The notes: generated by a model not told the origin, from the letters alone. Numbered from the stretch's first letter, positions 26,828 through 37,858 are shown. The stretch is 64,000 bases of DNA from Metabacillus bambusae (GCF_017497975.1 NZ_JAGDEL010000001.1:310001-374000); one strand, 5' to 3'. Made by a program: numbers and translations.

Positions 26828-27814
26828 TCACTCATCTGTTTTGTTATTCTTATCATTTGTTGATAGTCTTCCTTCATCAACCATCATTGAAACAGAGCCG
26901 AACGAATACCCTTTTTGCTTGACTGATAAAATTAGTGTTTCAAGACTATCAGAAGTTGAAGAGGTTGGGTGCATTAAAATTAAAGCGCCATTATGAACTT
27001 TCCCCATGACTCGCTGAACTAGCACATGTGGTTCAGGACGCTGCCAATCAATTGTATCGACACTCCACATAACTGTTCCCATATTCATTTCGTCAGCAAT
27101 TTCTACAACCTCATCCCTCATACTTCCACTTGGTGGTGCAAACCAAGTTGGAGTTACGTCTGTTACTGACTTGATGACCTCATTTGTTTTCGCTAATTGC
27201 TCTCTAATAGACGATGAAGACAACTGTTTCATATCTGGATGTGTATATGAATGATTTCCAACCTCATGACCCGCGTCAACAATCATCTTAGCCATTTCAG
27301 GATTTTCTTTGACCCATCTTCCTTCTAAGAAGAAGGTTGCTTTTACATGGTATTTATTTAGCGTTTCTAGCATATCAGGAATATACTCATTTCCCCATGC
27401 AACATTAATTAGAAAGGAAACCATAGGTTTATCAGGATGTCCTCGATAAATCGGTGCTGCAGGTAAATCTGCTAAATGAACAGTCGGTTCTACTTGACGG
27501 TACACAAGGAGCTTTTCATCAAATACTCCCTTACCCTTCATTTTCTTATATGATTCTTCAATATCAACGGCTATTCCATTATAGCCTGGTGTTGCCTTCC
27601 AAACCTTATGTATTTCTGCATTTTGAGCAGGAATGTTATATTCTTGGGATTTAGCAGCAATCTCCTCATATAAATTGTCCTGATGCTTTGAAACGGTGAT
27701 GCTAGCATGCTTTATTTGATCAACATAAGATGATGTATAAGGATTTTCAATAAACCCTATGCCAACCGTTAAGATTAAAAGAAATCCAACGAGATGAATA
27801 ATTTTCCTTTTCAT
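26828..27814 (-). CDS. ylxY: polysaccharide deacetylase-like protein YlxY
   Basis: This is a 328-residue protein with an N-terminal membrane anchor or signal (residues 5-21) and a NodB-type domain (about 130-310). The metal histidines are present in NHSYTH (188 and 192). The first motif, normally TFDDG, reads INVAWGNEY at 136-144, so the paired aspartates that act as base and metal ligand are missing. Classical deacetylase activity is therefore doubtful, although this form is characteristic of the YlxY sporulation-type group. It lies between pnpA and mlpA, separated from pnpA by two tandem repeats. Confidence 0.87.
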   Translation of the reverse strand: MKRKIIHLVGFLLILTVGIGFIENPYTSSYVDQIKHASITVSKHQDNLYEEIAAKSQEYNIPAQNAEIHKVWKATPGYNGIAVDIEESYKKMKGKGVFDEKLLVYRQVEPTVHLADLPAAPIYRGHPDKPMVSFLINVAWGNEYIPDMLETLNKYHVKATFFLEGRWVKENPEMAKMIVDAGHEVGNHSYTHPDMKQLSSSSIREQLAKTNEVIKSVTDVTPTWFAPPSGSMRDEVVEIADEMNMGTVMWSVDTIDWQRPEPHVLVQRVMGKVHNGALILMHPTSSTSDSLETLILSVKQKGYSFGSVSMMVDEGRLSTNDKNNKTDE

Positions 27815-27868
27815 TATGTATCCCCCTTTTTACTAAAAAATATGTAAAAAGAGGACAAGGTAGAACTA

Positions 27869-27989
27869 GAAAGCGGAAGGTGCCTGCTTATCGGTGAAAA
27901 GAATAAGACGAGCCGACTAGAAGGTTGTTCTTTAACCTTCTAGACGGATTGGCTTATTCCTCGAGCCGATGGCATCTGCAGCTGGACTA
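27869..27989. repeat. family A structured repeat, copy 3
   Basis: This copy has the stems GTGCC/GGCAT, ATCGG/CCGAT and ATAAG/CTTAT, and a long inner stem CTAGAAGGTT/AACCTTCTAG. It ends GCAGCTGGAC. Stem bases differ from the adjacent copy while pairing is kept. It begins about 55 bases upstream of ylxY. Confidence 0.75.
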
Positions 27990-27992
27990 ACG

Positions 27993-28111
27993 GAAAGCGC
28001 AAGCGCCTTGTTCAGCCCCGACAAGCATAAGACGCTCCATAATAGAAGGCGTCCTTTGCCTTCAATTATGGAGTGGCTTATGACTCGAGGGGCTAGGCGC
28101 TGGAGCTAGAC
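27993..28111. repeat. family A structured repeat, copy 4 (tandem with copy 3)
   Basis: This is the clearest copy. Stems from outside in are AGCGCC/GGCGCT, AGCCCC/GGGGCT, CATAAG/CTTATG and CTCCATAAT/ATTATGGAG, making one long interrupted hairpin ending CTGGAGCTAGAC. It lies in the 464-base pnpA-ylxY gap, three bases from copy 3. The rest of that gap (28112-28252) shows nothing else apart from the pnpA terminator. Confidence 0.8.
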
Positions 28112-28252
28112 AACAAAAACTAATTCTAAAGCATATTAATTCCAGGACCTCTAAGAAAAAACGCACTTTTATAGAAAGTCACCTTTATGTAATAAACTCA
28201 GTATTGCAGTATTTGCAACCGCTCTCCCCAATAACCTTTCAAACCTAAAAAG

Positions 28253-28272
28253 AAGCCCGGTTACCCCGGCCT
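28253..28272 (-). terminator. terminator downstream of pnpA
   Basis: GGCCGG pairs with CCGGGC (one bulge), followed by TTCTTTTT on the minus strand, directly after the pnpA stop. Confidence 0.75.
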
Positions 28273-28278
28273 CCACTA

Positions 28279-30396
28279 TTATCCTTCTTGCTCTTCTTTT
28301 TCTTTTTGTTCTTTTAATACAGCTTTTCGTGATAAGTTTACACGACCTTGCTTATCAATTTCAGTTACTTTAACTAAAATCTCATCTCCTAGGGAGAGAA
28401 CATCCTCTACCTTACCAACACGTTCTTCAGCAAGTTCAGAAATATGAACTAATCCATCTTTCCCACTGAAAATTTCAACAAATGCACCGAATTTTTCAAT
28501 ACGCTTAACTTTACCAAGGTACAATTGGCCAACAACCACTTCACGTACAAGATCTTCAATAATTTTCTTCGCTTTTTGATTCATTTCCTCGTTTACAGAT
28601 GAAATGAATACAGTTCCATCTTGTTCAATGTCGATCTTCACGCCAGTTTCTTCAATAATTTTATTGATTTGTTTTCCGCTCGGTCCAATAACATCTCTAA
28701 TCTTATCTGGATTTATTGCCATTGTTAAGATTTTAGGTGCATATTGTGAAAGCTCTTGCTTTGGTGTTGAGATGGTAGCAAGCATTGATTTTAGGATCTC
28801 CATACGACCCTTTTTCGCTTGTTGTAACGCTTCTTCTAGGATCTCACGAGAAAGTCCTTCAATTTTGATATCCATTTGTAAGGCAGTTACACCTTTTTCA
28901 GTACCTGCAACTTTGAAGTCCATATCACCTAATGCATCTTCCATACCTTGGATATCTGTTAATACTGTATAGTGCTCTCCAGATTTCACTAAACCCATCG
29001 CAATACCAGCTACTGGAGCTTTAATTGGAACACCAGCATCCATCATTGCTAATGTACTTGCACAAATACTTGCTTGTGATGTTGATCCATTTGATTCTAG
29101 TACTTCTGAAACAAGACGTATTGTATATGGAAAATCTTTTTCAGAAGGGATAATTGGTTCTAAAGCTCTTTCACCTAAAGCACCATGACCGATTTCACGT
29201 CGTCCTGGCCCTCTCATTGGTCCTGTTTCTCCAACACTAAACTGTGGGAAATTATAATGATGCATGAATCGTTTTGATTCTTCGATACCAAGACCGTCTA
29301 ATATTTGTACATCCCCAAGTGCACCGAGCGTACAAATGCTTAATGCTTGAGTTTGTCCACGTGTAAACAAGCCTGAACCATGTGTTCTTGATAATAAATT
29401 CACCTCAGATGAAAGTGGTCTGATTTCATCAACACCACGGCCATCAGGTCTTACTTTTTCTTCCGTAATTAGGCGACGAACCTCAGCCTTTACTAGCTTA
29501 GAAAGAATTTGTTTAACCTGCTTAATTGTTTGAGCATCTGCTTCTTTTTCTTCGAATTTAGCGATAACTGCATTTTTCACTTCTGTAATCGCAGCTTCTC
29601 TAGCATGTTTTTCTTGAACTTGAATAGCTTGTAATAAGTCCGTTTCTGATAGATCACGAATTTCTTTTTCTAGCTCAGCATCTAATTCAAAAAGCTCAAT
29701 TTCTATTTTCTCTTTGCCAACTGCTGCAGCAACTTCCTCTTGGAAGGCAATTAGACGTTTTATTTCATCATGTCCAAACATAATCGCCTCTAACATAATT
29801 TCTTCTGGTACTTCTTCTGCACCAGCTTCAACCATATTAATTGCATCTTTTGTACCTGCAACAACTAAATGAATATCGCTTTGTTCAGCTTGTTCAACAG
29901 TTGGATTAATGACAAACTCATTATTAATTCGACCAACTGTTACACCTGCGATCGGTCCTTCGAATGGGATATCCGAAACACAAAGTGCTAATGATGACCC
30001 AAACATTGCTGCCATTTCAGAAGAACAATTTTGATCAACACTCATAACAATACTAATGACTTGTACTTCATTTCTAAAGCCGTCAGCGAATAATGGTCTT
30101 ATTGGACGATCGATTAATCGACTTGCCAAAATTGCTTTTTCACTTGGACGACCCTCTCTTTTAATAAATCCACCAGGAATTTTCCCAACTGCATATAGTC
30201 GCTCTTCATAGTTTACAGTTAACGGAAAGAAATCAAGTGGTTTCGGTTCCTTTGAAGCAGTTGCTGTACTTAATACTGCAGTATCACCGTAACGAACTAA
30301 CACGGCACCGTTTGCTTGTTTGGCTAATTGCCCAATTTCAACTGTTAGGTTTCTACCAGCCCAGTCTATGGAAAACTTTTGCTTTGCTTGTCCCAT
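28279..30396 (-). CDS. pnpA: polyribonucleotide nucleotidyltransferase (PNPase)
   Basis: This 705-residue 3'-5' phosphorolytic exoribonuclease is identical in length to B. subtilis PnpA. It has two RNase PH domains (about 10-215 and 310-540). The second carries FTRGQTQAL near 345 and the catalytic [10 protein letters not shown] near 485. A KH domain (about 553-612) and an S1 domain (about 620-690) follow. It trims and degrades mRNA with the degradosome partners. It follows rpsO after a strong terminator. Confidence 0.96.
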   Translation of the reverse strand: MGQAKQKFSIDWAGRNLTVEIGQLAKQANGAVLVRYGDTAVLSTATASKEPKPLDFFPLTVNYEERLYAVGKIPGGFIKREGRPSEKAILASRLIDRPIRPLFADGFRNEVQVISIVMSVDQNCSSEMAAMFGSSLALCVSDIPFEGPIAGVTVGRINNEFVINPTVEQAEQSDIHLVVAGTKDAINMVEAGAEEVPEEIMLEAIMFGHDEIKRLIAFQEEVAAAVGKEKIEIELFELDAELEKEIRDLSETDLLQAIQVQEKHAREAAITEVKNAVIAKFEEKEADAQTIKQVKQILSKLVKAEVRRLITEEKVRPDGRGVDEIRPLSSEVNLLSRTHGSGLFTRGQTQALSICTLGALGDVQILDGLGIEESKRFMHHYNFPQFSVGETGPMRGPGRREIGHGALGERALEPIIPSEKDFPYTIRLVSEVLESNGSTSQASICASTLAMMDAGVPIKAPVAGIAMGLVKSGEHYTVLTDIQGMEDALGDMDFKVAGTEKGVTALQMDIKIEGLSREILEEALQQAKKGRMEILKSMLATISTPKQELSQYAPKILTMAINPDKIRDVIGPSGKQINKIIEETGVKIDIEQDGTVFISSVNEEMNQKAKKIIEDLVREVVVGQLYLGKVKRIEKFGAFVEIFSGKDGLVHISELAEERVGKVEDVLSLGDEILVKVTEIDKQGRVNLSRKAVLKEQKEKEEQEG

Positions 30397-30582
30397 ATAT
30401 GTAAAACTCCTCTCTTACTAGTTAGTTTTAATATTATGTATTAGTATGAACCATTTATATTCAACATATCAATGTTGTTATTGTATGTAAATAGGTTAAT
30501 TAGAAAATCTTGATTCCTCACCAAGTACTATTGACGATAGGTTAAGTTTTTCTTATACAGGCTCTTTATTTAAATACACTAA

Positions 30583-30606
30583 AAAAGCGGGAATAATCCC
30601 GCTTTT
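30583..30606 (-). terminator. terminator downstream of rpsO
   Basis: AAAAGCGGGA pairs with TCCCGCTTTT around a four-base loop, eight bases after the rpsO stop. Ts follow on the minus strand. Confidence 0.88.
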
Positions 30607-30613
30607 GAAGTAA

Positions 30614-30901
<288 letters not shown>

Positions 30902-30974
30902 TTACAAAACCCCAATTACCGAGCAACCGTTGGTGAATCGATTTGCCAAGCAATGGTTTTAAGTTACATCAATT

Positions 30975-31003
30975 AGAATACTATTTTTCTAATGATTTTG
31001 CAA
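30975..31003 (-). promoter_or_regulatory. sigma-A-type promoter for rpsO
   Basis: On the minus strand TTGCAA is separated by 17 bases from TATTCT. The spacing is ideal and each box has one or two mismatches to TTGACA/TATAAT. It lies at the very end of ribF and fits an rpsO leader of about 85 bases. Confidence 0.5.
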
Positions 31004-31006
31004 GAG

Positions 31007-31954
31007 CTAAACTGTTTTTTTTCCAAAGTATTGTAGTGTGGCAGCTTTATCCTTTGCAATTTGTGAGATTAATTCATCTACATTATGGAACTTTTGTTCA
31101 CTTCTTATACGTTTAAACCAAGAAACTGAGACTTTTTCCCCGTAAATTTCACTTTGAAAATCAAAGATATGGACTTCAATACTTGGTTTTGCAGATTTTT
31201 CTTTATTAAAGGTAGGCTTGTAGCCTATGTTACAAACCCCTTCATATTCTAGACCATTTACAATTATTGAAACGGCATATACTCCTGTTGGTGGCAATAA
31301 ATAGACATCAGATACCTCAATATTAGCTGTTGGAAATCCGATCGTTCTCCCTCTTTTATCACCATGTACAACAGAGCCTGAAACACTATGTGGTCTTCCT
31401 AGCAGTTTATTAGCATATGTTACGTCACCGCTTCTTATCACTTCACGAATTAATGTAGAACTAATCTTTCGATCATGATCTGTTTGTTTTTCTACAGTAG
31501 TATGGAAAAATTGTTCTCTAGAATGAAACGGCAAAGTTTCCATAGTCCCCTTACCTAAATGTCCATATGTAAAGTCAAAACCTGCAACTACATGCTTAAC
31601 ATGCAAGTTTATGATATAGTCATCCACAAACTGTTGTGGTAATAAAGCTGCAAAATCCTTCGTAAATTCCACAACAAATAACAGGTCAACATTTAATGCC
31701 TCAATCAAGCGGATCTTCTCATCAAGGGGTGTAATATAGTCAATCCCCTTTTGATCACGAAGAACTACAAGAGGATGTGGGTTAAATGTCATTACTGCAC
31801 ACTTTATCCCAAGATTATTTGCAACCTCTTTGGCTTTCAGAATAACTTTTTGATGTCCAATATGAACTCCATCAAAATAACCCAATGCTAAAACCATTTC
31901 ATCAAAGTCTTGCTTCATAAAATTATGTGGTTGAGACAGCTTAATTAGTTTCAC
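31007..31954 (-). CDS. ribF: bifunctional riboflavin kinase / FAD synthetase
   Basis: This 315-residue enzyme (RibC in B. subtilis, 316 residues) makes FMN and FAD. The N-terminal nucleotidyltransferase domain has GYFDGVHIGHQ near residues 26-36 and the KISSTLIRE segment. The C-terminal flavokinase domain has GRTIGFPTANI near 190 and GVYAV. The GTG at 31954 has GGTGA about eight bases upstream and gives the expected length; the GTG at 31975 lies in front of that site. It sits between truB and rpsO, as in B. subtilis. Confidence 0.93.
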   Translation of the reverse strand: MKLIKLSQPHNFMKQDFDEMVLALGYFDGVHIGHQKVILKAKEVANNLGIKCAVMTFNPHPLVVLRDQKGIDYITPLDEKIRLIEALNVDLLFVVEFTKDFAALLPQQFVDDYIINLHVKHVVAGFDFTYGHLGKGTMETLPFHSREQFFHTTVEKQTDHDRKISSTLIREVIRSGDVTYANKLLGRPHSVSGSVVHGDKRGRTIGFPTANIEVSDVYLLPPTGVYAVSIIVNGLEYEGVCNIGYKPTFNKEKSAKPSIEVHIFDFQSEIYGEKVSVSWFKRIRSEQKFHNVDELISQIAKDKAATLQYFGKKTV

Positions 31955-31985
31955 GGTCACTTCACCTTTTCTCACTTATAACATG

Positions 31986-32906
31986 TTAAATTTCATTATA
32001 CAGCACCTTCGTAGGCTTCATCAGGTGTTGCTTAGTAGGATGTTTAGAATAAATAGCTAGGCAACGTCCATCTTCACCATAAACAGCAATTGGAGAACCC
32101 ACTTCAAGATCTTGAAACTCTGAAGGTAACTCTAGCACTGCACCATTTTTCACTTTCTCTGCTAGCGTATCATGGATAATTAGATTCGGCAAATCTTTTA
32201 ACGCTTCACCAATTGACAGTAAAGAATCCTCTAGTGATCCACATTCAATTGCTGCTTCAATTTCTTCAAAGGTTAAACAATTTGCAAGATCAAATTCTCC
32301 TGATTTTGTACGAATAAGATGGGACATATGGGCAGGATAGCCAAGTTTTTCTCCAATCATTACAGCTAAAGTTCGGACATATGTACCTTTTGAACAGGTA
32401 ACACGAAAGCGAAATTTAGTTAAGTCATTTTCGTTTATTACGTCTCCAAGAAGAACTAATTCATCAATTGTAATCATTCGAGCTGGCCTTTCAACCTCTA
32501 TACCGGCTCTTGCATATTCGTAAAGCTTCTTCCCTTTCACTTTTACAGCTGAGTACATTGGTGGAATTTGTTCTATAGATCCAAGCATTGAATTAAAGAC
32601 ATGTTCAACTTCTTCTTGGGTAATTTTAGGATTCACTTTTTTCCTCGCTACTTCTTCTCCTGATGAATCTTCAGTTGTTGTGGAAAAACCAATTGTTACC
32701 TCAGCTTCATACGTTTTTGATGCGGCTGTTAAATATTCTACAATTTTTGTTGCTCTTCCAAGACATAGTGGCAATACACCTGTTACATCAGGGTCTAGTG
32801 TACCTGTATGTCCGACCTTTTTTGTTTTTGCGAGCCTACGCATTTTGGCTACACAGTCATGGGATGTCATCCCAACAGGCTTATTTAGTAAAAGTACACC
32901 TTCCAT
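31986..32906 (-). CDS. truB: tRNA pseudouridine(55) synthase TruB
   Basis: This 306-residue enzyme makes pseudouridine 55 in the T loop of tRNAs. The catalytic Asp lies in GHTGTLDPDVTGVLPL (about residues 32-47), and the KxxGHxG motif immediately precedes it. LNKPVGMTSHD at 7-17 is the family N-terminus, and a C-terminal PUA-like region is present. A GGAGGT ribosome binding site precedes the ATG. A terminator-like hairpin lies between rbfA and this gene. Confidence 0.95.
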   Translation of the reverse strand: MEGVLLLNKPVGMTSHDCVAKMRRLAKTKKVGHTGTLDPDVTGVLPLCLGRATKIVEYLTAASKTYEAEVTIGFSTTTEDSSGEEVARKKVNPKITQEEVEHVFNSMLGSIEQIPPMYSAVKVKGKKLYEYARAGIEVERPARMITIDELVLLGDVINENDLTKFRFRVTCSKGTYVRTLAVMIGEKLGYPAHMSHLIRTKSGEFDLANCLTFEEIEAAIECGSLEDSLLSIGEALKDLPNLIIHDTLAEKVKNGAVLELPSEFQDLEVGSPIAVYGEDGRCLAIYSKHPTKQHLMKPTKVLYNEI

Positions 32907-33054
32907 TTAAAGACCTCCATGCAATTATTTAAAAAGTGAAATGATGTTACTATGTAAAAAATAATTAGCATTTCACTTTCCTGAAGCGAGAAATAAGATA
33001 AAAGCTATTTGATAAAACTGATACCTATCAATAAATTGTGTCACCATACATAGA

Positions 33055-33083
33055 AAAGGGATAGACGAAGGTGTCTATCCCTT
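33055..33083 (-). terminator. hairpin terminator between rbfA and truB
   Basis: AAGGGATAGAC pairs with GTCTATCCCTT around a short loop, followed by a T-rich stretch on the minus strand, 12 bases after rbfA. It may set lower expression of truB-ribF. Confidence 0.78.
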
Positions 33084-33094
33084 TAATAAAGGAG

Positions 33095-33451
33095 TTAATC
33101 CTCCTCTTTATTTTGAACATTTAACTCATGAATAAGTGTTTCAATCCGATTTCCATAATTAATTGATTCATCAAATTCGAATTGTATTTCTGGAGTTTTT
33201 CTTAGGCGGATTCGTTGGCCAATTTCTGAACGGATAAACCCTTTTGCCTTCGCTAAGCCTTTTAACGTATTTTGCCTTTGTTCTTCATCACCTAAAACAG
33301 AGATAAATACTTTAGCAATTTGTAGGTCTCCTGAAACACTTACATCTGTTACTGTCACAAAGCCTATACGAGGGTCTTTTATTTTTCGACCAATAATATC
33401 GCCAAGCTCTTTTTTCATCTGTTCACCGACACGGTTTGCTCTTAAGCTCAT
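33095..33451 (-). CDS. rbfA: 30S ribosome-binding factor RbfA
   Basis: This 118-residue KH-type protein is needed for late 30S maturation, especially of the 5' end of 16S rRNA, and for cold adaptation. [17 protein letters not shown] and [22 protein letters not shown] are the family signatures. The ATG at 33451 follows GAGGTGATT; starting at 33481 would overlap ylxP. It is the last gene of the nusA-infB-rbfA cluster. Confidence 0.95.
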   Translation of the reverse strand: MSLRANRVGEQMKKELGDIIGRKIKDPRIGFVTVTDVSVSGDLQIAKVFISVLGDEEQRQNTLKGLAKAKGFIRSEIGQRIRLRKTPEIQFEFDESINYGNRIETLIHELNVQNKEED

Positions 33452-33467
33452 GCCAATCACCTCTTCA

Positions 33468-33746
33468 TTAAAACCATTCAAACGAAGTTACTGTACGCTC
33501 AATTTCAGGAAATGAATCAATAAATTGCAAAACATTTTGCAATTCTCGTTCTGTTTGTACCTTTGAGGAACTAATGGAAACAATACCAAACTTTGTACGT
33601 TGCCAAGTGTCCTGAAATTCAATTTCTGAAATTGAAACATTATACTTTTGCTTTATTCTTGTAAGCACTCGTTGTAAAACAGCTCTTTTATCTTTTAATG
33701 ACTGTGAATCATAAATGATACATTCACAATCTATATAACCGATCAT
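33468..33746 (-). CDS. ylxP: DUF503 family protein YlxP
   Basis: This 92-residue alpha/beta protein of the DUF503 family always lies between infB and rbf[26 protein letters not shown] near residues 17-41 is characteristic. Its ATG overlaps the infB stop by four bases. A role in ribosome assembly has been suggested for the family from its context; the molecular function is unknown. Confidence 0.9.
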   Translation of the reverse strand: MIGYIDCECIIYDSQSLKDKRAVLQRVLTRIKQKYNVSISEIEFQDTWQRTKFGIVSISSSKVQTERELQNVLQFIDSFPEIERTVTSFEWF

Positions 33747-35941
33747 TTACGTTCAATTTCCTCCATCACATATGCTTCAATAATGTCGCCTTCTTTTATA
33801 TCATTGAAGTTTTTAATTGTAATTCCACATTCGTAGTTACGAGCAACTTCCTTCACATCGTCCTTGAAGCGTTTTAAGGTATCAATTTCACCTTCAAATA
33901 CGACAATACCATCGCGAATTAGTCTAATACCGCTATCACGAGTGATTTTACCTTCAGTGACATATCCACCTGCGATCGTACCAATTTTGGAAACCTTGAA
34001 AGTTTGTCTTATTTCAACTTGACCAATTACTTTTTCTTCGAATTCAGGGTCAAGCATACCTTTCATAGCTAATTCAATTTCTTCAATAACTTTATAAATA
34101 ATACGATGTAGGCGAATGTCAACTTCTTCTACATCAGCTGTTTTCTTAGCACCATTATCAGGTCTTACGTTAAACCCAATTACAATTGCTTTAGAAGCAG
34201 CTGCTAGGATGATATCAGATTCAGTAATTGCACCTACACCCGTATGGATGATCTTTACACGAACACCTTCAACATCAATTTTATGCAATGCTGCTGCTAA
34301 TGCTTCTGCAGAACCTTGAACATCAGCTTTTACAATTAAATTAATGTCTTTGATCTCACCTTGTTTAATTTGCTCAAATAAATCATCTAAGCTTAATTTA
34401 GAGCCTTCGCTACGTTGTGCATCAAGCTGCTTCTGAGCTCTTGCTTCCCCAACTTGACGAGCTTGCTTCTCATCTTCAAATACCATGAACTGGTCTCCAG
34501 CTAATGGTACGTCATTTAAACCTGTGATTTCAACAGGAGTTGATGGTGCTGCCTCTTTCACACGGCGACCGATGTCATTAACCATTGCACGTACACGACC
34601 AAATGTATTTCCTACTACAATTGGATCACCAACGCGAAGTGTTCCATTTTGAACAAGTAATGTAGCAACAGAGCCTCTACCCTTATCTAATTGTGCTTCA
34701 ATAACCGTACCTGTAGCACGTCTGCTTGGGTTAGCTTTTAATTCCTCTACTTCTGTTACTAGGATAATCATTTCAAGTAGATCATCTAGTCCTTGACCAG
34801 TTAATGCTGAGACTGGTACAAAAATAGTATCCCCACCCCAAGCCTCTGGTACTAGACCATGTTCTGTCAATTCTTGCATAACACGATCAGGATTTGCTGT
34901 CGGTTTATCAACTTTGTTTACAGCAACAATGATTGGTACTTCAGCTGCTTTAGCATGGTTGATAGCTTCAATTGTTTGAGGCATAACACCATCATCTGCT
35001 GCAACTACTAAAATGGTAATATCTGTCACTTGCGCTCCGCGAGCACGCATAGTCGTGAAAGCAGCATGACCTGGTGTATCAAGGAAGGTAATCTTTTGAT
35101 CATTAGAAACAATCTGATAAGCACCAATATGCTGAGTGATACCGCCAGCTTCACCTTCAGTTACTTTTGTATTTCGAATGGAGTCAAGAAGAGTTGTTTT
35201 ACCATGATCAACGTGACCCATGATTGTTACAACGGCAGGACGAATTTGTAGATCCTCAACACGGTCCTCTTCTTCATACTTCTCGAATTCTGTTTTTTCA
35301 AATACAATTTCTTCTTCCACTTCAACACCATATTCACCAGCAATTAACTCAATTGAGTCTTTATCAAGCTCTTGATTAATTGTTGCCATAGTTCCGAGTA
35401 AAAGAAGCTTTTTAATAATTTCAGACGGCTCTTTACCAAGCTTTGAAGCTAATTCTCCTACAGATAAGCTATCTGTGAAGGTAATTTTACTAGGTAGTTC
35501 CTTTTTAGGCTTTGGTTGAACAGGTTGTTGGAAGTTACCTTTATTTTTCTTATTGTTGTTGTTTTTCTTACCTTTATTTTGATTAAAGGATTTATTATTA
35601 GATTGATTTGGCTTTTTGTTATCTCGGTTAGTGCTAGTTGGAGCTTGCTTAAACGATTTATTGTTAGCAGATTTTTCTCCACTAGTTGTTTTTACATTTT
35701 CTGAATTGTTAGTACTTGTATTAGAATTATTCACTTGTTTCCCCGGTTTCTTAGTTGATTCGTTATTTGTATTTACTTGACTTTTTGCTTTAAATTTTTG
35801 ATCAAGTTTAACTATGACATCATCTTCAATTGTTGACATGTGGTTATTAACTTCAACATTCATTTCTTGTAACGTAGAAATAATGTCTTTACTTGATACA
35901 TTTGTTTGTTTTGCATATTCATAAACTCGCATTTTTGTCAT
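33743..35941 (-). CDS. infB: translation initiation factor IF-2
   Basis: This 732-residue GTPase brings initiator tRNA to the 30S subunit. It has an IF2_N domain (residues 1-55), a low-complexity linker very rich in Asn, Lys, Ser and Thr (about 57-145), and a second IF2_N-like domain. The G domain has GHVDHGKT at 242-249, DTPGHAAF and NKVDK, and domains II-IV contain the fMet-tRNA binding C2. It is 16 residues longer than B. subtilis IF-2, most of it in the linker. GGGGGTGA precedes the ATG. Confidence 0.97.
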   Translation of the reverse strand: MTKMRVYEYAKQTNVSSKDIISTLQEMNVEVNNHMSTIEDDVIVKLDQKFKAKSQVNTNNESTKKPGKQVNNSNTSTNNSENVKTTSGEKSANNKSFKQAPTSTNRDNKKPNQSNNKSFNQNKGKKNNNNKKNKGNFQQPVQPKPKKELPSKITFTDSLSVGELASKLGKEPSEIIKKLLLLGTMATINQELDKDSIELIAGEYGVEVEEEIVFEKTEFEKYEEEDRVEDLQIRPAVVTIMGHVDHGKTTLLDSIRNTKVTEGEAGGITQHIGAYQIVSNDQKITFLDTPGHAAFTTMRARGAQVTDITILVVAADDGVMPQTIEAINHAKAAEVPIIVAVNKVDKPTANPDRVMQELTEHGLVPEAWGGDTIFVPVSALTGQGLDDLLEMIILVTEVEELKANPSRRATGTVIEAQLDKGRGSVATLLVQNGTLRVGDPIVVGNTFGRVRAMVNDIGRRVKEAAPSTPVEITGLNDVPLAGDQFMVFEDEKQARQVGEARAQKQLDAQRSEGSKLSLDDLFEQIKQGEIKDINLIVKADVQGSAEALAAALHKIDVEGVRVKIIHTGVGAITESDIILAAASKAIVIGFNVRPDNGAKKTADVEEVDIRLHRIIYKVIEEIELAMKGMLDPEFEEKVIGQVEIRQTFKVSKIGTIAGGYVTEGKITRDSGIRLIRDGIVVFEGEIDTLKRFKDDVKEVARNYECGITIKNFNDIKEGDIIEAYVMEEIERK

Positions 35942-35960
35942 ACGTTCACCCCCAAGAATA

Positions 35961-36266
35961 TTAATCGAGCAAGGTTTTTAACTTTGCAGCAAAGCCTGCA
36001 TCATTTATCGCTACAACGACTCTCGCATCTTTACCAATTGCTTGACCTAACTGGTAGCGATCTTCAACGGTTTTTAAGGGGACCTGATAAAATTTGCATT
36101 TATCTGTTACCTTCTTCATTGTATTAGCGGATGCATCTTGTGAAAGAAGAACAAGTTTAGCGCGTTGTTGTCTAACTTCTTTAACAACAAGTTCCTCCCC
36201 TGATATAACTTTTCGTGCTCGATTTGCTAAGCCCAATAAGGACGTCCATCGTTGCTGCTGATTCAT
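35961..36266 (-). CDS. rplGA: L7Ae-type ribosomal protein YlxQ
   Basis: This 101-residue member of the L7Ae/L30e family typically binds kink-turn [21 protein letters not shown] near residues 16-33 and [13 protein letters not shown] near 37-49 are family features. It lies between ylxR and infB, separated by four bases from the former. It is probably an accessory ribosomal or RNA-binding protein, as in B. subtilis, where YlxQ binds kink-turns in vitro. Confidence 0.9.
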   Translation of the reverse strand: MNQQQRWTSLLGLANRARKVISGEELVVKEVRQQRAKLVLLSQDASANTMKKVTDKCKFYQVPLKTVEDRYQLGQAIGKDARVVVAINDAGFAAKLKTLLD

Positions 36267-36270
36267 GTAT

Positions 36271-36543
36271 TTATTGTTTCTCCTTCTCAGCTAATTGAAG
36301 TAACTCTTCATATACAGTTTCATCAATTTTTGTCTTTAAATGATTAGCTAGAATGTTTTTCTTTTTTGCTAAAAGAATACACTCTTTATCAAGTGTAATA
36401 TAAGCTCCACGTCCATTTTTTTTGCCGGTTAGGTCGACAGAAACATCGCCTTCCTTTGATCGGACAACGCGGACTAATTCTTTTTTTGTTTTCATTTCAC
36501 CTGTTGCAACACATTTACGTAAAGGAATTTTGCGATTGTTCAT
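36271..36543 (-). CDS. rnpM: RNA-binding protein YlxR / RnpM
   Basis: This 90-residue DUF448 protein has [20 protein letters not shown] near residues 9-28 and [13 protein letters not shown] near 44-56, the conserved RNA-binding surface. B. subtilis YlxR (RnpM) binds RNase P RNA and modulates its activity. It follows nusA after 13 bases with an AGGTG ribosome binding site. The C-terminal tail is Lys/Glu-rich. Confidence 0.9.
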   Translation of the reverse strand: MNNRKIPLRKCVATGEMKTKKELVRVVRSKEGDVSVDLTGKKNGRGAYITLDKECILLAKKKNILANHLKTKIDETVYEELLQLAEKEKQ

Positions 36544-36556
36544 GTGATTTCACCTC

Positions 36557-37687
36557 TTATTCACTAAGCTCAGGTTCATGAATACTAGTTAAAAGTGGTT
36601 CGTCATCAACATCAACGTCGGATTCAGACTTTTGAAGTGGATAAATTCCAGCTTTTTCTGCATCTGTTTCACTTTTAATATCTATTTTCCATCCAGTAAG
36701 CTTAGCTGCTAAACGAGCATTTTGTCCACGTTTACCAATTGCTAATGATAATTGATAATCAGGAACAATAACTGTAGTGGCTTTTTCTTCTTCATTTACA
36801 AGAACCTCAACTACTTTAGAAGGACTTAATGCGTTAGCGACAAATTCAATAGGATCTTGCGACCATTTTACAATGTCAATTTTTTCTCCTTTTAATTCGT
36901 TGACAATTGCTTGTACACGTTGCCCTTTTGGCCCAACACATGATCCAACTGGATCTACCTCAGGATTCTCGGAATGTACAGAGATTTTTGAGCGATCTCC
37001 TGCTTCCCTAGAAACAGATTTAATTTCAACAGTACCATCATAGATTTCTGGAACTTCGATTTCAAACAATCTCTTTAGAAGACCCGGATGTGTTCTAGAC
37101 ACAAAAATTTGTGGGCCTTTTGTCGTTTTTTCGACCTTTGTAATAAAAACCTTTATACGGTCATGTGGTTTATATGTTTCATTTGGCATTTGTTCACTAA
37201 CAGGTAAAAGAGCTTCTATTTTACCTAAGCTTACATAAATGAATTTAGAGTCGATACGCTGAACAATACCTGTCATAATATCTTCTTCTCGATCAATAAA
37301 CTCGCTATAAATTACACCACGTTCAGCTTCACGAACACGCTGAGTTACAACTTGTTTAGCTGTTTGTGCTGCAATACGACCGAAATCCTTTGGAGTAACT
37401 TCCATCTCAATTACATCGTTCAGCACATAATTTGGATTGATTCCTCGTGCTTCACTTAGAGATATTTCAAGACGAGGATCATATACCTCATCAACAACAT
37501 CTTTTCTTGCATAAACCTTCATTGTACCTGTTTCACGATTTAAATCAACGCGAACATTTTGTGCTTGGTTAAAGTTTCGTTTATAAGCAGAAATTAATGC
37601 AGCTTCAATTGCTTCAATGATAATTTCTTTGCTGATGCCCTTTTCCTTTTCTAAGATTGTTAAGGCATCTAATAGTTCACTACTCAT
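36557..37687 (-). CDS. nusA: transcription factor NusA
   Basis: This 376-residue elongation/termination factor (371 in B. subtilis) has an N-terminal RNA-polymerase binding domain, an S1 domain (about 135-200) and two KH domains with [18 protein letters not shown] near 245 and [13 protein letters not shown] near 315. The C-terminal tail is acidic, as usual in Firmicutes. The ATG at 37687 follows AAGGGGGAA; a longer start at 37744 adds 19 residues unlike the family. Confidence 0.96.
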   Translation of the reverse strand: MSSELLDALTILEKEKGISKEIIIEAIEAALISAYKRNFNQAQNVRVDLNRETGTMKVYARKDVVDEVYDPRLEISLSEARGINPNYVLNDVIEMEVTPKDFGRIAAQTAKQVVTQRVREAERGVIYSEFIDREEDIMTGIVQRIDSKFIYVSLGKIEALLPVSEQMPNETYKPHDRIKVFITKVEKTTKGPQIFVSRTHPGLLKRLFEIEVPEIYDGTVEIKSVSREAGDRSKISVHSENPEVDPVGSCVGPKGQRVQAIVNELKGEKIDIVKWSQDPIEFVANALSPSKVVEVLVNEEEKATTVIVPDYQLSLAIGKRGQNARLAAKLTGWKIDIKSETDAEKAGIYPLQKSESDVDVDDEPLLTSIHEPELSE

Positions 37688-37858
37688 TTTAACGGCTTCC
37701 CCCTTAAAAAATAAGCTAAATGCATATTGTTTTGCTAAATCCACCTTCTACAGTTAAGGTACAAGCTTAGTACACTTAAGAAGTAATGAGGAGAATGCTT
37801 GGACTTGTAAATAGATAAATATTCACAAATCCGCTGGAGATACTGCAGTCGATGCTAG

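Noticed and set aside
28604-28972. Plus-strand open frame opposite pnpA (122 codons)
   Set aside because: It lies fully inside pnpA on the opposite strand and its composition mirrors the pnpA codon pattern.
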